Assembly (NCBI RefSeq): GCF_900637185.1
Contig: NZ_LR134352.1
Coordinates: forward strand, 5,446,001 to 5,510,000
Direction: 5' to 3'
From: Nocardia asteroides
Lineage (GTDB): Bacteria; Actinomycetota; Actinomycetes; Mycobacteriales; Mycobacteriaceae
Length of the DNA: 64,000 bases
The notes under the pieces are model-generated. The model saw only the letters and a program-made list of their open reading frames with translations. It was not told where the DNA came from and did not search any database. Every line of letters begins with the position of its first letter. Position 1 is the stretch's first letter. This document shows positions 1-8,362 of this stretch, piece after piece. The position numbers were made by a program, and so were the translations under genes.

Positions 1-26
1 GGGCGTACCAGAGTGTCTGTACTCAC
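1..26 (-). CDS. DUF3039 family protein, 5' end only (partial)
   Basis: Only the first eight codons lie in the window, reading leftward from a GTG at 24-26 and giving MSTDTLVR. The reverse strand carries a GGAAGG ribosome-binding sequence right before it, with tight spacing. DUF3039 proteins of this order typically begin with a similar MSTxTL stretch. In M. tuberculosis the DUF3039 gene (Rv2708c) is divergent from the DUF3099 gene, which is the arrangement here. The call rests on synteny plus a very short match, so it needs the sequence to the left for confirmation. Confidence 0.45.
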
Positions 27-109
27 GCCTTCCATGATGCCGCATCCCGAGCCCGCGCCGCTGACCAGCCGCGTGTGCGTTCGTCGGCGCCGAGTGGAAG
101 ACTCGGGGT

Positions 110-529
110 ATGCAGTCCTACGGCGACACCCCCGGCGCCGACGATCCGACCCCGGAACCGGAGGTGGCGATGCCCGCCGCGCCCGGTTCCTCGCGCGGCT
201 ATTTCCCCGGCGCCGATGCCAAGCATCCGGTGCTGATCACCGAGGCGGCGCCGTCGCTCGAGGACCAGCACCGGGCCAGGGTGCGCCGGTACACGATGAT
301 CATGGCGTTCCGGATCCCGTGCCTGATCCTGGCCGCGATCGCCTACAGCGCGTTCGAGAATCCGCTGATCTCGATCCTGATCATCGTCGCCTCGGTCCCG
401 CTGCCGTGGATCGCGGTGCTCATCGCCAACGACCGGCCGCCGCGCACCAAGGACGAGCCGAGCCGCTGGGACGGCCGCGCGAATCAGATCGCGCTGGACT
501 CACGCCCGCACAAGGCCATCGACGGCTGA
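110..529 (+). CDS. DUF3099 family membrane protein
   Basis: This 139-residue protein has an acidic, proline-rich N-terminus, then a conserved block containing HPVLITEAAPS and QHRARVRRY, then two closely spaced transmembrane helices (about residues 64-82 and 85-103) and a short basic/acidic tail. That layout is typical of DUF3099, the family of M. tuberculosis Rv2709. Its biochemical role is unknown. The gene sits just upstream of sigB in related genomes, but here an MFS gene, a VOC gene and a methyltransferase separate the two. Its 3' end overlaps the convergent MFS gene by 30 bases. Confidence 0.8.
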   Translation: MQSYGDTPGADDPTPEPEVAMPAAPGSSRGYFPGADAKHPVLITEAAPSLEDQHRARVRRYTMIMAFRIPCLILAAIAYSAFENPLISILIIVASVPLPWIAVLIANDRPPRTKDEPSRWDGRANQIALDSRPHKAIDG

Positions 530-1906
530 GGGCCGCGGCCGCCGCACGAGCATCGACATCAGCGCGGCCAGCCCGCACGCAGCGCCCGCCAGGTACCAGG
601 CCAGGTCGTAGGTGCCCTGCACGTCCCGGATGACGCCGGCGCCGGTGGCCGCGATCGCCGCGCCGACCTGGTGGGCGGCGAACACCCAGCCGAAGGCGAT
701 CGGCCCGTCGGCGCCGAACAGTTCCCGGCACAGCAGCACCGTGGGCGGCACCGTCGCGATCCAGTCCAGGCCGTAGAAGACGATGAACACCCACATGCTC
801 GGCTGGGTGTGCGGCCCGAGCAGCGACGGCAGGATCAGCAGCGACAGGCCGCGCAGCGAGTAGTAGCCCAGCAGCAGATAGCGCGGGTCGACCCGATCCG
901 AGAGCCAGCCCGAGGCGATGGTGCCCGCCACGTCGAAGATCCCGACCAGCGCCAGCAGCCCGGCCGCGGTGGTCGGCGGCATGCCGTGATCGTGGGCCGC
1001 GGTCACGAAATGCGTGCCGACCAGCCCGTTGGTCGACGCGCCGCACACCGCGAAACCGCCCGCCAGCAGCCAGAACCCGGGTCTGCGCGCGATCGTGGCG
1101 AGAACCCGCAGCGCCCGGCTCGCGCCGCCGGTGACCGGGACGCGCTCCCCGGCGCCGGACTCCGGGGGTGCGCCGTAGGCCCGCACGCCGACGTCGGCCG
1201 GGTAGTCGCGCACGAACAGCCACACCAGCGGCACCACGGCCAAGGCCACCCCGGCCACGAGCACCGAGGGCAGCCGCCAGCCGTGCGCGTGCGCCAGCAT
1301 CGACACCAGCGGCAGGAACACCAGCTGACCGGTCGCCCCCGCCGCGGTGAGCACACCGGTGACCAGCCCGCGGCTGCGGACGAACCAGCGGCCGGTGATG
1401 GTCGCCACGAACGGCATCGACATGGAGCCGACGCCGACGCCCACCAGCAGACCCCAGGTGGCCACCAGCTGCCAGGCCTGGGTCATGAACACCGTCAGCC
1501 CGCTGCCCGCCGCGATCAGCACCAGCGCCGAGCACACCACCCGGCGGATGCCGAACCGGTCCATCAGCGCGGCCGCGAACGGTGAGATCAGGCCGTAGAG
1601 CAGCATGTTCAGCGAGACCGCGGCGGAGATCGTGCCGTGCGACCAGCCGAACTCGGCGTGCAGCGGCTCGATCAGGACGCTGGGCACCGACCGGAACGCG
1701 GCGGCGCCGAGCAGGGCGACGAAGCCGACACCGGCCACGATCCACGCCGGGTGCAGGCGCCCCGCCGAGGCAGGCAGGGCGGGACCGGACCCGCCCGGAG
1801 CTCCGGCCGGGTCGTCGTCGCCGGTGGGCGGGAGAGGCGCGCGCAGATCGGTCACCGGATCAGGGTGCCGGACGGACGCGACCCGAACGAGTGGCCGCCG
1901 TGACAT
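500..1906 (-). CDS. Major facilitator superfamily transporter
   Basis: A 468-residue polytopic membrane protein with about twelve hydrophobic helices after a roughly 50-residue proline-rich cytoplasmic N-terminus. Helix 1 starts near HPAWIVAGVGF, and the A-loop motif after helix 2 reads LMDRFGIRR, as in MFS carriers. The overall pattern resembles the oxalate/formate antiporter and monocarboxylate carrier branch, but the substrate cannot be assigned from sequence. A downstream GTG start (VTDLRAPL, at 1855) is possible and would shorten the tail. The gene overlaps the 3' end of the convergent DUF3099 gene by 30 bases and is divergent from the VOC gene. Confidence 0.85.
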   Translation of the reverse strand: MSRRPLVRVASVRHPDPVTDLRAPLPPTGDDDPAGAPGGSGPALPASAGRLHPAWIVAGVGFVALLGAAAFRSVPSVLIEPLHAEFGWSHGTISAAVSLNMLLYGLISPFAAALMDRFGIRRVVCSALVLIAAGSGLTVFMTQAWQLVATWGLLVGVGVGSMSMPFVATITGRWFVRSRGLVTGVLTAAGATGQLVFLPLVSMLAHAHGWRLPSVLVAGVALAVVPLVWLFVRDYPADVGVRAYGAPPESGAGERVPVTGGASRALRVLATIARRPGFWLLAGGFAVCGASTNGLVGTHFVTAAHDHGMPPTTAAGLLALVGIFDVAGTIASGWLSDRVDPRYLLLGYYSLRGLSLLILPSLLGPHTQPSMWVFIVFYGLDWIATVPPTVLLCRELFGADGPIAFGWVFAAHQVGAAIAATGAGVIRDVQGTYDLAWYLAGAACGLAALMSMLVRRPRPSAVDGLVRA

Positions 1907-2048
1907 CTTTCATCGATATCCTGCCAAACCTGGTCTCGGCGACAACCCGGTCGACAGCCCGGCGCATCGCGCCTACGGTGCGGTCGAAGGCCCGTGGCGC
2001 CGCCGACATGCCGCCGCGGGTGACGATCAGTAGCCGAAGGGAGACAGC

Positions 2049-2783
2049 ATGATTCGCTGGACGTGGGCATTCCTGGACCGACCCGCCACCGGTTTCGACG
2101 ACTGTGTGCGCTTCTGGGCGACCGTCACCGGCTCGACCGTGTCCGAACCACGCGGCGCGGACGGCGAATTCGTCACTCTGCTGCCCGCCGAGGGACCAGC
2201 CTGGGTGAAGCTGCAACGCGTCGGCGACGGCGGCGGCATCCATCTCGACCTCGACGTCGACGACATTCCCGCCGCGGTGGCGGTCGCGACCGGACTCGGC
2301 GCCCGGGTCGTCGGCGTCGAGCCCGACTACACCGTGCTGGAATCGCCCGCCGGACAGACCTTCTGCTTCACCCCGCGACGCGGCGGCACCGACGACACGC
2401 CACCGGTGACGGTGACGACCGCGCCCGACGGCACGGTGACCCGGCTCGACCAGATCTGCCTCGACCTGTCCCCCGCCGACCTCGACCCCGACACCGCCTT
2501 CTGGCAGCGCCTCACCGGATGGACCCACCGCCCGGGACGACGGACCGAATTCTCCCGCCTGCGCGGCCCGGACCAGCCGCTGCACTTCCTGCTCCAGCGC
2601 CTCGACGAGCCCCGGCCCGCCGACGCCCACCCCGACCTGGCCTCCTCCGACATCGAGGCGACCGCGGCGTGGCACGTCGCCCTGGGCGCGACCCGGGTCG
2701 CCGACGGCGAAGGCTGGATCGTCCTGCGCGATCCCGGCGACGCGGTGTACTGCGTCACCGGCCGTGATCCCTACACCGGCTGA
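2049..2783 (+). CDS. VOC superfamily protein (two glyoxalase-like domains)
   Basis: A 244-residue protein made of two tandem vicinal-oxygen-chelate folds, about residues 1-112 and 130-240. The first contains WVKLQRV and HLDLDVDD strands; the second contains the parallel pair LDQICLDL and HPDLASSD. VOC proteins of this glyoxalase-like subfamily include antibiotic-resistance and unknown-function members, and no substrate can be named. The ATG is preceded by GAAGGGAGACAGC, a good ribosome-binding site. It is divergent from the MFS gene, with 142 bases between them that hold no other gene. Confidence 0.82.
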   Translation: MIRWTWAFLDRPATGFDDCVRFWATVTGSTVSEPRGADGEFVTLLPAEGPAWVKLQRVGDGGGIHLDLDVDDIPAAVAVATGLGARVVGVEPDYTVLESPAGQTFCFTPRRGGTDDTPPVTVTTAPDGTVTRLDQICLDLSPADLDPDTAFWQRLTGWTHRPGRRTEFSRLRGPDQPLHFLLQRLDEPRPADAHPDLASSDIEATAAWHVALGATRVADGEGWIVLRDPGDAVYCVTGRDPYTG

Positions 2784-2845
2784 CCGGGCGACACGCGGCC
2801 CCAGCTGGTGCTCCCCGCGCCACGCCGCCCTGGCACAGTAGTCGG

Positions 2846-4363
2846 GTGTCTACCAACCCCACCGCCACCGGTTCCCTGCTCACCGCGCTGTGCCCCGACC
2901 TGCGGACCGCGCTGATGCGGACCGGATACGACGCCGACACGCTGCTCGCGGCGCTCGGTCCCGAGGTGCACGCCGCGCTGGGCCGGTCCGAGCCGGTGCC
3001 GGTGCGCCGGGCGGCGCGGGCGGCCGGTGAACTGGGCACACTGATCCGGTTGCTGCTGCTCGGTGACGTGCTGCCCGAGCGCGAGGTGGCCGCGGCGCTG
3101 GCGCCGGTGCGGATCGACGACGCCGTCGCGGCGGGCCTGCTGACCCGCGACGGCGACGACATCGCGGCCGCCCTGGACCTGCGCCCGCTCGACACCGGAT
3201 CGGGCACCCGCTGGATCCTGTCCGACCTGGACGACTCCATGCGCAGGCGAACCCTGACCGAGGACCATGTGCTCGGTGTCGGCCACGCGTCGCTGTCGCT
3301 GCTGCGTGCCACCCCCACCGAGCCGGTGGGCACCGTGCTCGACCTGGGCACCGGCTGCGGCGTGCAGGCCGTGCAGGCGGCGAGCTACGCGGGCCGGGTC
3401 ACCGCCACCGACGTCAACGCCAGGGCGCTGTGGCTGGCCGGGGCCACCGCGGCGCTGAACGAGCTCGACATCGAACTGGTGGAAGGGTCCTGGTTCGAGC
3501 CGGTGGCCGGGCGCCGCTTCGATCAGATCGTGGCCAATCCGCCCTTCGTGGTCGGCCCGGCCCGCATCGAGCACACCTATCGCGATTCCGGGCTGGCGCT
3601 CGACGGTGCCAGCGAGCTGGTCATCGGGCAGGCGCCGGGACTGCTCGCGCCGGGCGGTACCGCCGCCATGCTCGCCGCGTGGGTGCACGTCGAGGGACAG
3701 GACTGGCGGCAGCGGGTCTCGTCGTGGCTGCCCACCCACGGCGTGGACGCCTGGGTCGTGCAGCGCGACGTCGCCGACCCGGCACTCTACGTGGGCACCT
3801 GGCTGCGTGACGCCGGGCTGGACCCGCGCGACCCGGCGGCCCAGGCCCGCGCCGAGGCCTGGCTGGCCGCGTTCGAGGCCGCCGATGTCGAGGGCATCGG
3901 CTTCGGGTTCGTCTACCTGCACGCCGTCGACGGCCCCACCGAGCTGATGGCCGAGGACCTCACCCACGGGTTCGACGATCCGCTCGGCGACGAGGCCTCG
4001 GCCTATTTCGCCCGCTCGGCCTGGCTGCGCGCCGTCGCCGCCGACCAGAATCTGGCCCTGACCTCGCGTTTCGCTCCCGGCCCCGCCACCGCTTTGGAGC
4101 GGGTGTATCTGCCCGGCGAGTACGGCTGGACCGAGCAGGTCGCCCGGCTGCATCGCGGCGACGGTCCCCGCTGGCAGCACGAGGTCGACGAGGCGACGGT
4201 CGCCCTGGTCGCGGGAATGCGACCGGACGGCCTGCCGTTGTACGAGCTGCTCGAACTGCTGGCCCTCGCCGAGGGCGCCGACGAGGTGACCCCGGAATTC
4301 GCCGCCCAGGCGGTGGGCGTGGTCGCCGGACTGGTACGCCACGGACTGGTGCGGCCCGTCTAG
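2846..4363 (+). CDS. Class I SAM-dependent methyltransferase (DUF7059/DUF7782 type)
   Basis: This 505-residue protein carries a Rossmann methyltransferase core at about residues 155-300. Motif I is LDLGTGCGVQAVQAA and the catalytic loop is VANPPFVV, the NPP(Y/F) signature of N- or amide-methylating enzymes such as PrmC and RsmC. An N-terminal helical domain of about 150 residues and a C-terminal domain of about 200 residues flank it, matching a large actinobacterial family. The target is unknown; an rRNA base or protein glutamine is plausible by motif only. The start is GTG, 62 bases after the VOC stop, so the two may be co-transcribed. Confidence 0.85.
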   Translation: MSTNPTATGSLLTALCPDLRTALMRTGYDADTLLAALGPEVHAALGRSEPVPVRRAARAAGELGTLIRLLLLGDVLPEREVAAALAPVRIDDAVAAGLLTRDGDDIAAALDLRPLDTGSGTRWILSDLDDSMRRRTLTEDHVLGVGHASLSLLRATPTEPVGTVLDLGTGCGVQAVQAASYAGRVTATDVNARALWLAGATAALNELDIELVEGSWFEPVAGRRFDQIVANPPFVVGPARIEHTYRDSGLALDGASELVIGQAPGLLAPGGTAAMLAAWVHVEGQDWRQRVSSWLPTHGVDAWVVQRDVADPALYVGTWLRDAGLDPRDPAAQARAEAWLAAFEAADVEGIGFGFVYLHAVDGPTELMAEDLTHGFDDPLGDEASAYFARSAWLRAVAADQNLALTSRFAPGPATALERVYLPGEYGWTEQVARLHRGDGPRWQHEVDEATVALVAGMRPDGLPLYELLELLALAEGADEVTPEFAAQAVGVVAGLVRHGLVRPV

Positions 4364-4471
4364 CCGCGGCGGTGGTGGGGGCCGAGTTCCGGCCACGGTG
4401 ACCTTCTCAGGAACTTCTCAGCCGTCGAGGTGGGAACACGCAGCTCAGAGCTGTTTATCACCCACGGGATC

Positions 4472-4500
4472 GGGAACTTTCCTTAAGTCGGGTCCGTTGA
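4472..4500 (+). promoter_or_regulatory. Candidate ECF-sigma (SigE/SigH-type) promoter of sigB
   Basis: The sequence reads GGGAACT, then 16 bases, then CGTTGA, ending 33 bases before the sigB start codon. This fits the GGAAC / CGTT promoter consensus of SigE/SigH/SigL-class factors. In M. tuberculosis sigB is known to be transcribed by such ECF sigma factors, so a stress cascade feeding sigB is likely here. No transcription start has been mapped. Confidence 0.6.
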
Positions 4501-4533
4501 TCGGAGTGAGACACCACCGACAGGAGGCAAGTC

Positions 4534-5502
4534 ATGACAAGCCCCGCCACTACTCGTGTGCGCCCCAGCGAGTCCGATATCGACGCCCAGAGCCCCGCCG
4601 CCGACCTGGTACGCGTGTACCTGAACGGAATCGGTCGCACGGCACTGCTCACGGCGGCCGACGAGGTCGAGCTGGCCAAGCGTATCGAGGCGGGCCTGTA
4701 TGCCCAGCACCTGCTCGAGACCGGTAAGCGGTTATCGGCTACCCGCAAGCGTGATCTGGCGATTCTGGTCCGCGAGGGGCAGGCCGCCCGCTCGCACCTG
4801 CTCGAGGCCAACCTGCGCCTGGTCGTGTCGCTGGCCAAGCGCTACACCGGCCGCGGGATGCCGCTGCTCGACCTGATCCAGGAGGGCAACCTCGGGCTCA
4901 TCCGCGCCATGGAGAAGTTCGACTACGCCAAGGGCTTCAAGTTCTCCACCTACGCCACCTGGTGGATCCGCCAGGCCATCACCCGCGGTATGGCCGACCA
5001 GAGCCGCACCATCCGGCTCCCCGTGCACCTGGTCGAGCAGGTCAACAAGCTCGCCCGGATCAAGCGTGAACTGCATCAGCAGCTCGGCCGCGAGGCCACC
5101 GACGCCGAACTCGCCAACGAGTCGGGCATCCCGGTGGAGAAGATCGCCGACCTGCTCGACCACAGCCGCGACCCGGTGAGCCTGGACATGCCGGTCGGCA
5201 ACGACGAGGAAGCCCCGCTGGGCGACTTCATCGAGGACTCCGAGGCCACCTCGGCCGAGAGCGCCGTGATCGCCGGCCTGCTGCACCACGACGTGCGCAG
5301 CGTCCTGGCCACCCTCGACGAGCGCGAGCAGCAGGTCATCCGCCTGCGCTTCGGCCTCGACGACGGCCAGCCGCGCACCCTCGACCAGATCGGCAAGCTG
5401 TTCGGGCTGTCCCGCGAGCGGGTCCGTCAGATCGAGCGCGAGGTCATGTCCAAGCTGCGCAAGGGTGAGCGCGCCGACCGGCTGCGCGCCTACGCCAGCT
5501 GA
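4534..5502 (+). CDS. sigB: RNA polymerase sigma factor SigB
   Basis: A 322-residue group 2 sigma-70 factor, close to the usual 320-325 residues of mycobacterial SigB. It contains region 1.2 ([10 protein letters not shown]), region 2 with the core-binding and -10 segments ([17 protein letters not shown] and [11 protein letters not shown]), region 3, and the region 4 helix-turn-helix near the C-terminus ([17 protein letters not shown]). It lacks the long N-terminal extension of SigA, which marks it as SigB. An AGGAGG site precedes the ATG. It directs RNA polymerase to stationary-phase and stress genes, and is expected to be induced by envelope or oxidative stress through the promoter upstream. 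Confidence 0.96.
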   Translation: MTSPATTRVRPSESDIDAQSPAADLVRVYLNGIGRTALLTAADEVELAKRIEAGLYAQHLLETGKRLSATRKRDLAILVREGQAARSHLLEANLRLVVSLAKRYTGRGMPLLDLIQEGNLGLIRAMEKFDYAKGFKFSTYATWWIRQAITRGMADQSRTIRLPVHLVEQVNKLARIKRELHQQLGREATDAELANESGIPVEKIADLLDHSRDPVSLDMPVGNDEEAPLGDFIEDSEATSAESAVIAGLLHHDVRSVLATLDEREQQVIRLRFGLDDGQPRTLDQIGKLFGLSRERVRQIEREVMSKLRKGERADRLRAYAS

Positions 5503-5538
5503 TCCGAGAACCCGGCGGCCCCCAGGGGTCGTCTGCCG

Positions 5539-5594
5539 AACGCCGGCCGGTGTCCGCTGCCACTCCCCTCCGTGGCCGCGAGCCGGTCGGCGTT
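5539..5594. terminator. Candidate terminator between sigB and the convergent acetyltransferase gene
   Basis: Bases 5539-5550 can pair with 5583-5594 in a 12-base, G+C-rich stem with one G-T wobble and a 32-base loop. It lies between two converging genes where a terminator would be expected. The long loop and lack of a T-run keep confidence low. Confidence 0.35.
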
Positions 5595-5614
5595 GTCCGT
5601 CCACCCGGCCCTGC

Positions 5615-8362
5615 TCAGGCCAGGCGGCGGGGACCGGTGTCGAACCGGCTCGGTTCCGGCCCGATCCGGGCCCGGGCGTAGATGATCTCCGCCGAGGACG
5701 GCGCCGCCAGCACCGGATCGCACGACAATTCGCGCATCAGCGGGATGTCGTCGAACAGCGCCGAGATGCGCTGGGCCAGTTCGGCCAGCGCCGCCTTGTC
5801 CACCGCCGGACCCGCCTGCCCGCCGGACAACAGCGGTGCCGCGCGCGGCGCCTCGATCAGTGCCACCGCTTCGGCGGCGGTCAGCGGCAGCGCCCGGAAG
5901 GCACGGTCGCCGAGCAATTCGATGATCATGCCCGAGAGCCCGAACTCGATCACCGACCCGAACGACGGGTCGTCGGTGACCCGCAGCACGCAGCCCATCC
6001 CCTTGGTCGCCATCTTCTGCACGTGCAGCAACGGATCACCACAGATCTCGACCAGATCGCCATAGGCCTGGCGCACCGCGTCCGGCGTCCACAGGTCCAA
6101 TCGCACCCCGAGCAGATCGGGTCGGCGCCGCCACAGTGCACCGGTCGCCTTCGCCGCCACCGGATAGCCGAGTTCCTCGGCCGCGGCCACCGCTTGCTCG
6201 GCGTCGCGCACCGCCCGGAAATCGACCACGTCGATGCCGTAGCAGTCGAGCAGACGCGCTGTCTCCTCGTCGGTGAGCCAGCGCCCGCCCGAGTCGGCGA
6301 ACCACTCGGCCACCAGGGCCGACGCGGCCTCGGTGTCGATCCCAGGAGGCCGCACGACCGGGGACACGGGCCGGTCGCGCCAGCGCGCGTACCGCTCCGC
6401 CCTGGCCAGCGCCCTGGCCGCCCGCTCCGGATCGGGGTAGGACGGGATGGATCCGCGGCCCGGCGCGCCGCCGGTGCTACGCACCGCCAGCAGCTTCGGG
6501 ATGCCGGATTCGGCGACGAACGTGGTGAGCACCGGTTTGTCCTTGCCCGGCGCGGACGCCGCCGCGGCCCGCAGCGCGTCGGCGAAGCCGGCCATCGGGA
6601 CCGCCACCGGCGGGGCGACCACCACGATCACCGCGTCGACCTCGTCGCTGCGCAGCGCCGCCTGGACCGCCTCGCGGTAGTCGGCCGGGGTGGCCTCCGG
6701 ACCCAGGTCCACCGGCCCGTCGACCGAGGTGGTGCCCGCGCTGCGTTCGGTCGGGCGCGCGCCCGGGCCACGATCCACCGCGGTCGCGGGCCGGTGCCCC
6801 CGCAGGCCCTCGCTGTGCGCGGCGTCGATGGCCAGCCAGTTCAGCGCGGCGCTGTTGCCGACCACCGCGACCCGGGGGCCCCGGGGCAACGGCTGACAGG
6901 CCAGCAGGGCGGCACAGTCGAACAGTTCCGAGATCGAGTCGACCTGGATGATCCCCGCCTGGGTGAACAGGTCGCGCACCACCGTGCGGTCCATGTCGGT
7001 GCCCGCGGCGAGCCTGCCGCTGCTCACCGCGACGATCGGCTTGCCCCGCGCCACCCGCCGCGCCAGCCGGGAGAACTTGCGCGGGTTACCGAAGCTCTCC
7101 AGGTACAGCAGGATCACCTCGGTGTCGGCGGCGGTGTCCCAGAACTGCAGCAGGTCGTTGCCGGAGACATCGGCGCGGTTACCGGCCGAGACGAACGTCG
7201 ACAGCCCCAGATTGCGGGCGGCCGCCTCCCCCAGGATCGCCGCGCCGAGCGGACCGGACTGGCAGAAGAACCCGATCCGTCCCCGGTCGGGCAACACCGA
7301 GGCCAGGGTGGCGTTGAGACCGACCGCGGGGTCGGTGTTGGCGATGCCCAGCGCACTGGGCCCGACCACCCGCATACCGTGACCACGGGCCGCGGCGACC
7401 AGATCCTGTTCGGCGGCCAGACCCTCGGGCCCGGTCTCACCGAATCCGGCCGTGAGCACCACCAGACCCTTGACGCCCTTGGCCATACAGTCGTCGAGCA
7501 CCGACCCGATCGCCGCGGGCGGCACCGCGACCACGGCCAGATCCACCTCGTCGGGGATCTCGCGCACCGTGGCGTAGGCGCGCACCCCTCGGACCGAGCG
7601 CCGATTCGGGTTCACCGGGAAGATCGGGCCGCTGAAGCCGCCGGCGATCAGGTTGGCCAGCACGGCGCCACCGACCCGGGTCTGCTCGGGCGAGGCCCCG
7701 ATCACCGCGACCGAACCGGGTGCCAGCAGATTGCCGACGCTGCGCGCCTCCGAGGCCGCCTCCCTGGCATCCCGCACGGTGCGCAGCGCCTCGGTGGGGT
7801 CGATGGCGAACTCCAGGTGCACCTCGGCGCCGTCGCGGCTGCGCTGCAGCTGATAGCCGGCGTCGCGGAACACCGTGATCATCGCCTCGTTCTCGGCCAG
7901 TACCTCGGCCACGAAGGCGGCCATGTCGTTCTCGGCCGCCGCGCCCGCGAGGTGTTCGAGCAGCACCGATCCCAGTCCGCGGCCCTGATGTTCGTCGGCC
8001 ACGACGAAGGCCACCTCGGCCGCGCGCGGGCCGGGCCGGTCGAGCAGCTCGTAGCGGGCCACGCCGATGATCGCGTCCCCGAGCACCGCCACCAGCCCGA
8101 CCCGATCGTGGTAGTCCACGTGCGTGGTGCGGTACATGTCCTTCGGCGAGATCTGCGGATACGGACCGAAATAGCGCAGGTAGCGGGTGCGGTCCGACAG
8201 CGCCGTGTGGAAGGCCGCCAGCGCGGGGGCGTCGGCGGGCATGATCGGCCGGACCCGGACCACACCGCCGTCGGAGGCCAGCACATCGCCGTACCAATGC
8301 TGCGGCGGCGCAGGCGGATTCGCGGGCGTATCAGGGGTGTCGGGGAGCAAGGGCTCAGTCAC
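5615..8362 (-). CDS. Pat-like protein lysine acetyltransferase: N-terminal GNAT plus degenerate NDP-forming acyl-CoA synthetase
   Basis: This 915-residue protein starts with a GNAT domain (about residues 30-185; acetyl-CoA loop EHQGRGLGSVLL). A CoA-binding domain (SVAVIGASPEQTRVGG), a succinyl-CoA-ligase-like flavodoxin domain and a C-terminal ATP-grasp domain follow. This is the architecture of Pat-type acetyltransferases, with the GNAT at the N-terminus as in actinobacteria. In active NDP-forming acetyl-CoA synthetases the phosphohistidine lies in an SHTGSLAG-like motif; here the segment reads SSGRLAAG, without His. The synthetase half is therefore probably regulatory rather than catalytic. 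The GTG start has GGAGG six bases upstream and overlaps the deacetylase stop by eight bases, so the two are translationally coupled. Confidence 0.85.
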   Translation of the reverse strand: MTEPLLPDTPDTPANPPAPPQHWYGDVLASDGGVVRVRPIMPADAPALAAFHTALSDRTRYLRYFGPYPQISPKDMYRTTHVDYHDRVGLVAVLGDAIIGVARYELLDRPGPRAAEVAFVVADEHQGRGLGSVLLEHLAGAAAENDMAAFVAEVLAENEAMITVFRDAGYQLQRSRDGAEVHLEFAIDPTEALRTVRDAREAASEARSVGNLLAPGSVAVIGASPEQTRVGGAVLANLIAGGFSGPIFPVNPNRRSVRGVRAYATVREIPDEVDLAVVAVPPAAIGSVLDDCMAKGVKGLVVLTAGFGETGPEGLAAEQDLVAAARGHGMRVVGPSALGIANTDPAVGLNATLASVLPDRGRIGFFCQSGPLGAAILGEAAARNLGLSTFVSAGNRADVSGNDLLQFWDTAADTEVILLYLESFGNPRKFSRLARRVARGKPIVAVSSGRLAAGTDMDRTVVRDLFTQAGIIQVDSISELFDCAALLACQPLPRGPRVAVVGNSAALNWLAIDAAHSEGLRGHRPATAVDRGPGARPTERSAGTTSVDGPVDLGPEATPADYREAVQAALRSDEVDAVIVVVAPPVAVPMAGFADALRAAAASAPGKDKPVLTTFVAESGIPKLLAVRSTGGAPGRGSIPSYPDPERAARALARAERYARWRDRPVSPVVRPPGIDTEAASALVAEWFADSGGRWLTDEETARLLDCYGIDVVDFRAVRDAEQAVAAAEELGYPVAAKATGALWRRRPDLLGVRLDLWTPDAVRQAYGDLVEICGDPLLHVQKMATKGMGCVLRVTDDPSFGSVIEFGLSGMIIELLGDRAFRALPLTAAEAVALIEAPRAAPLLSGGQAGPAVDKAALAELAQRISALFDDIPLMRELSCDPVLAAPSSAEIIYARARIGPEPSRFDTGPRRLA

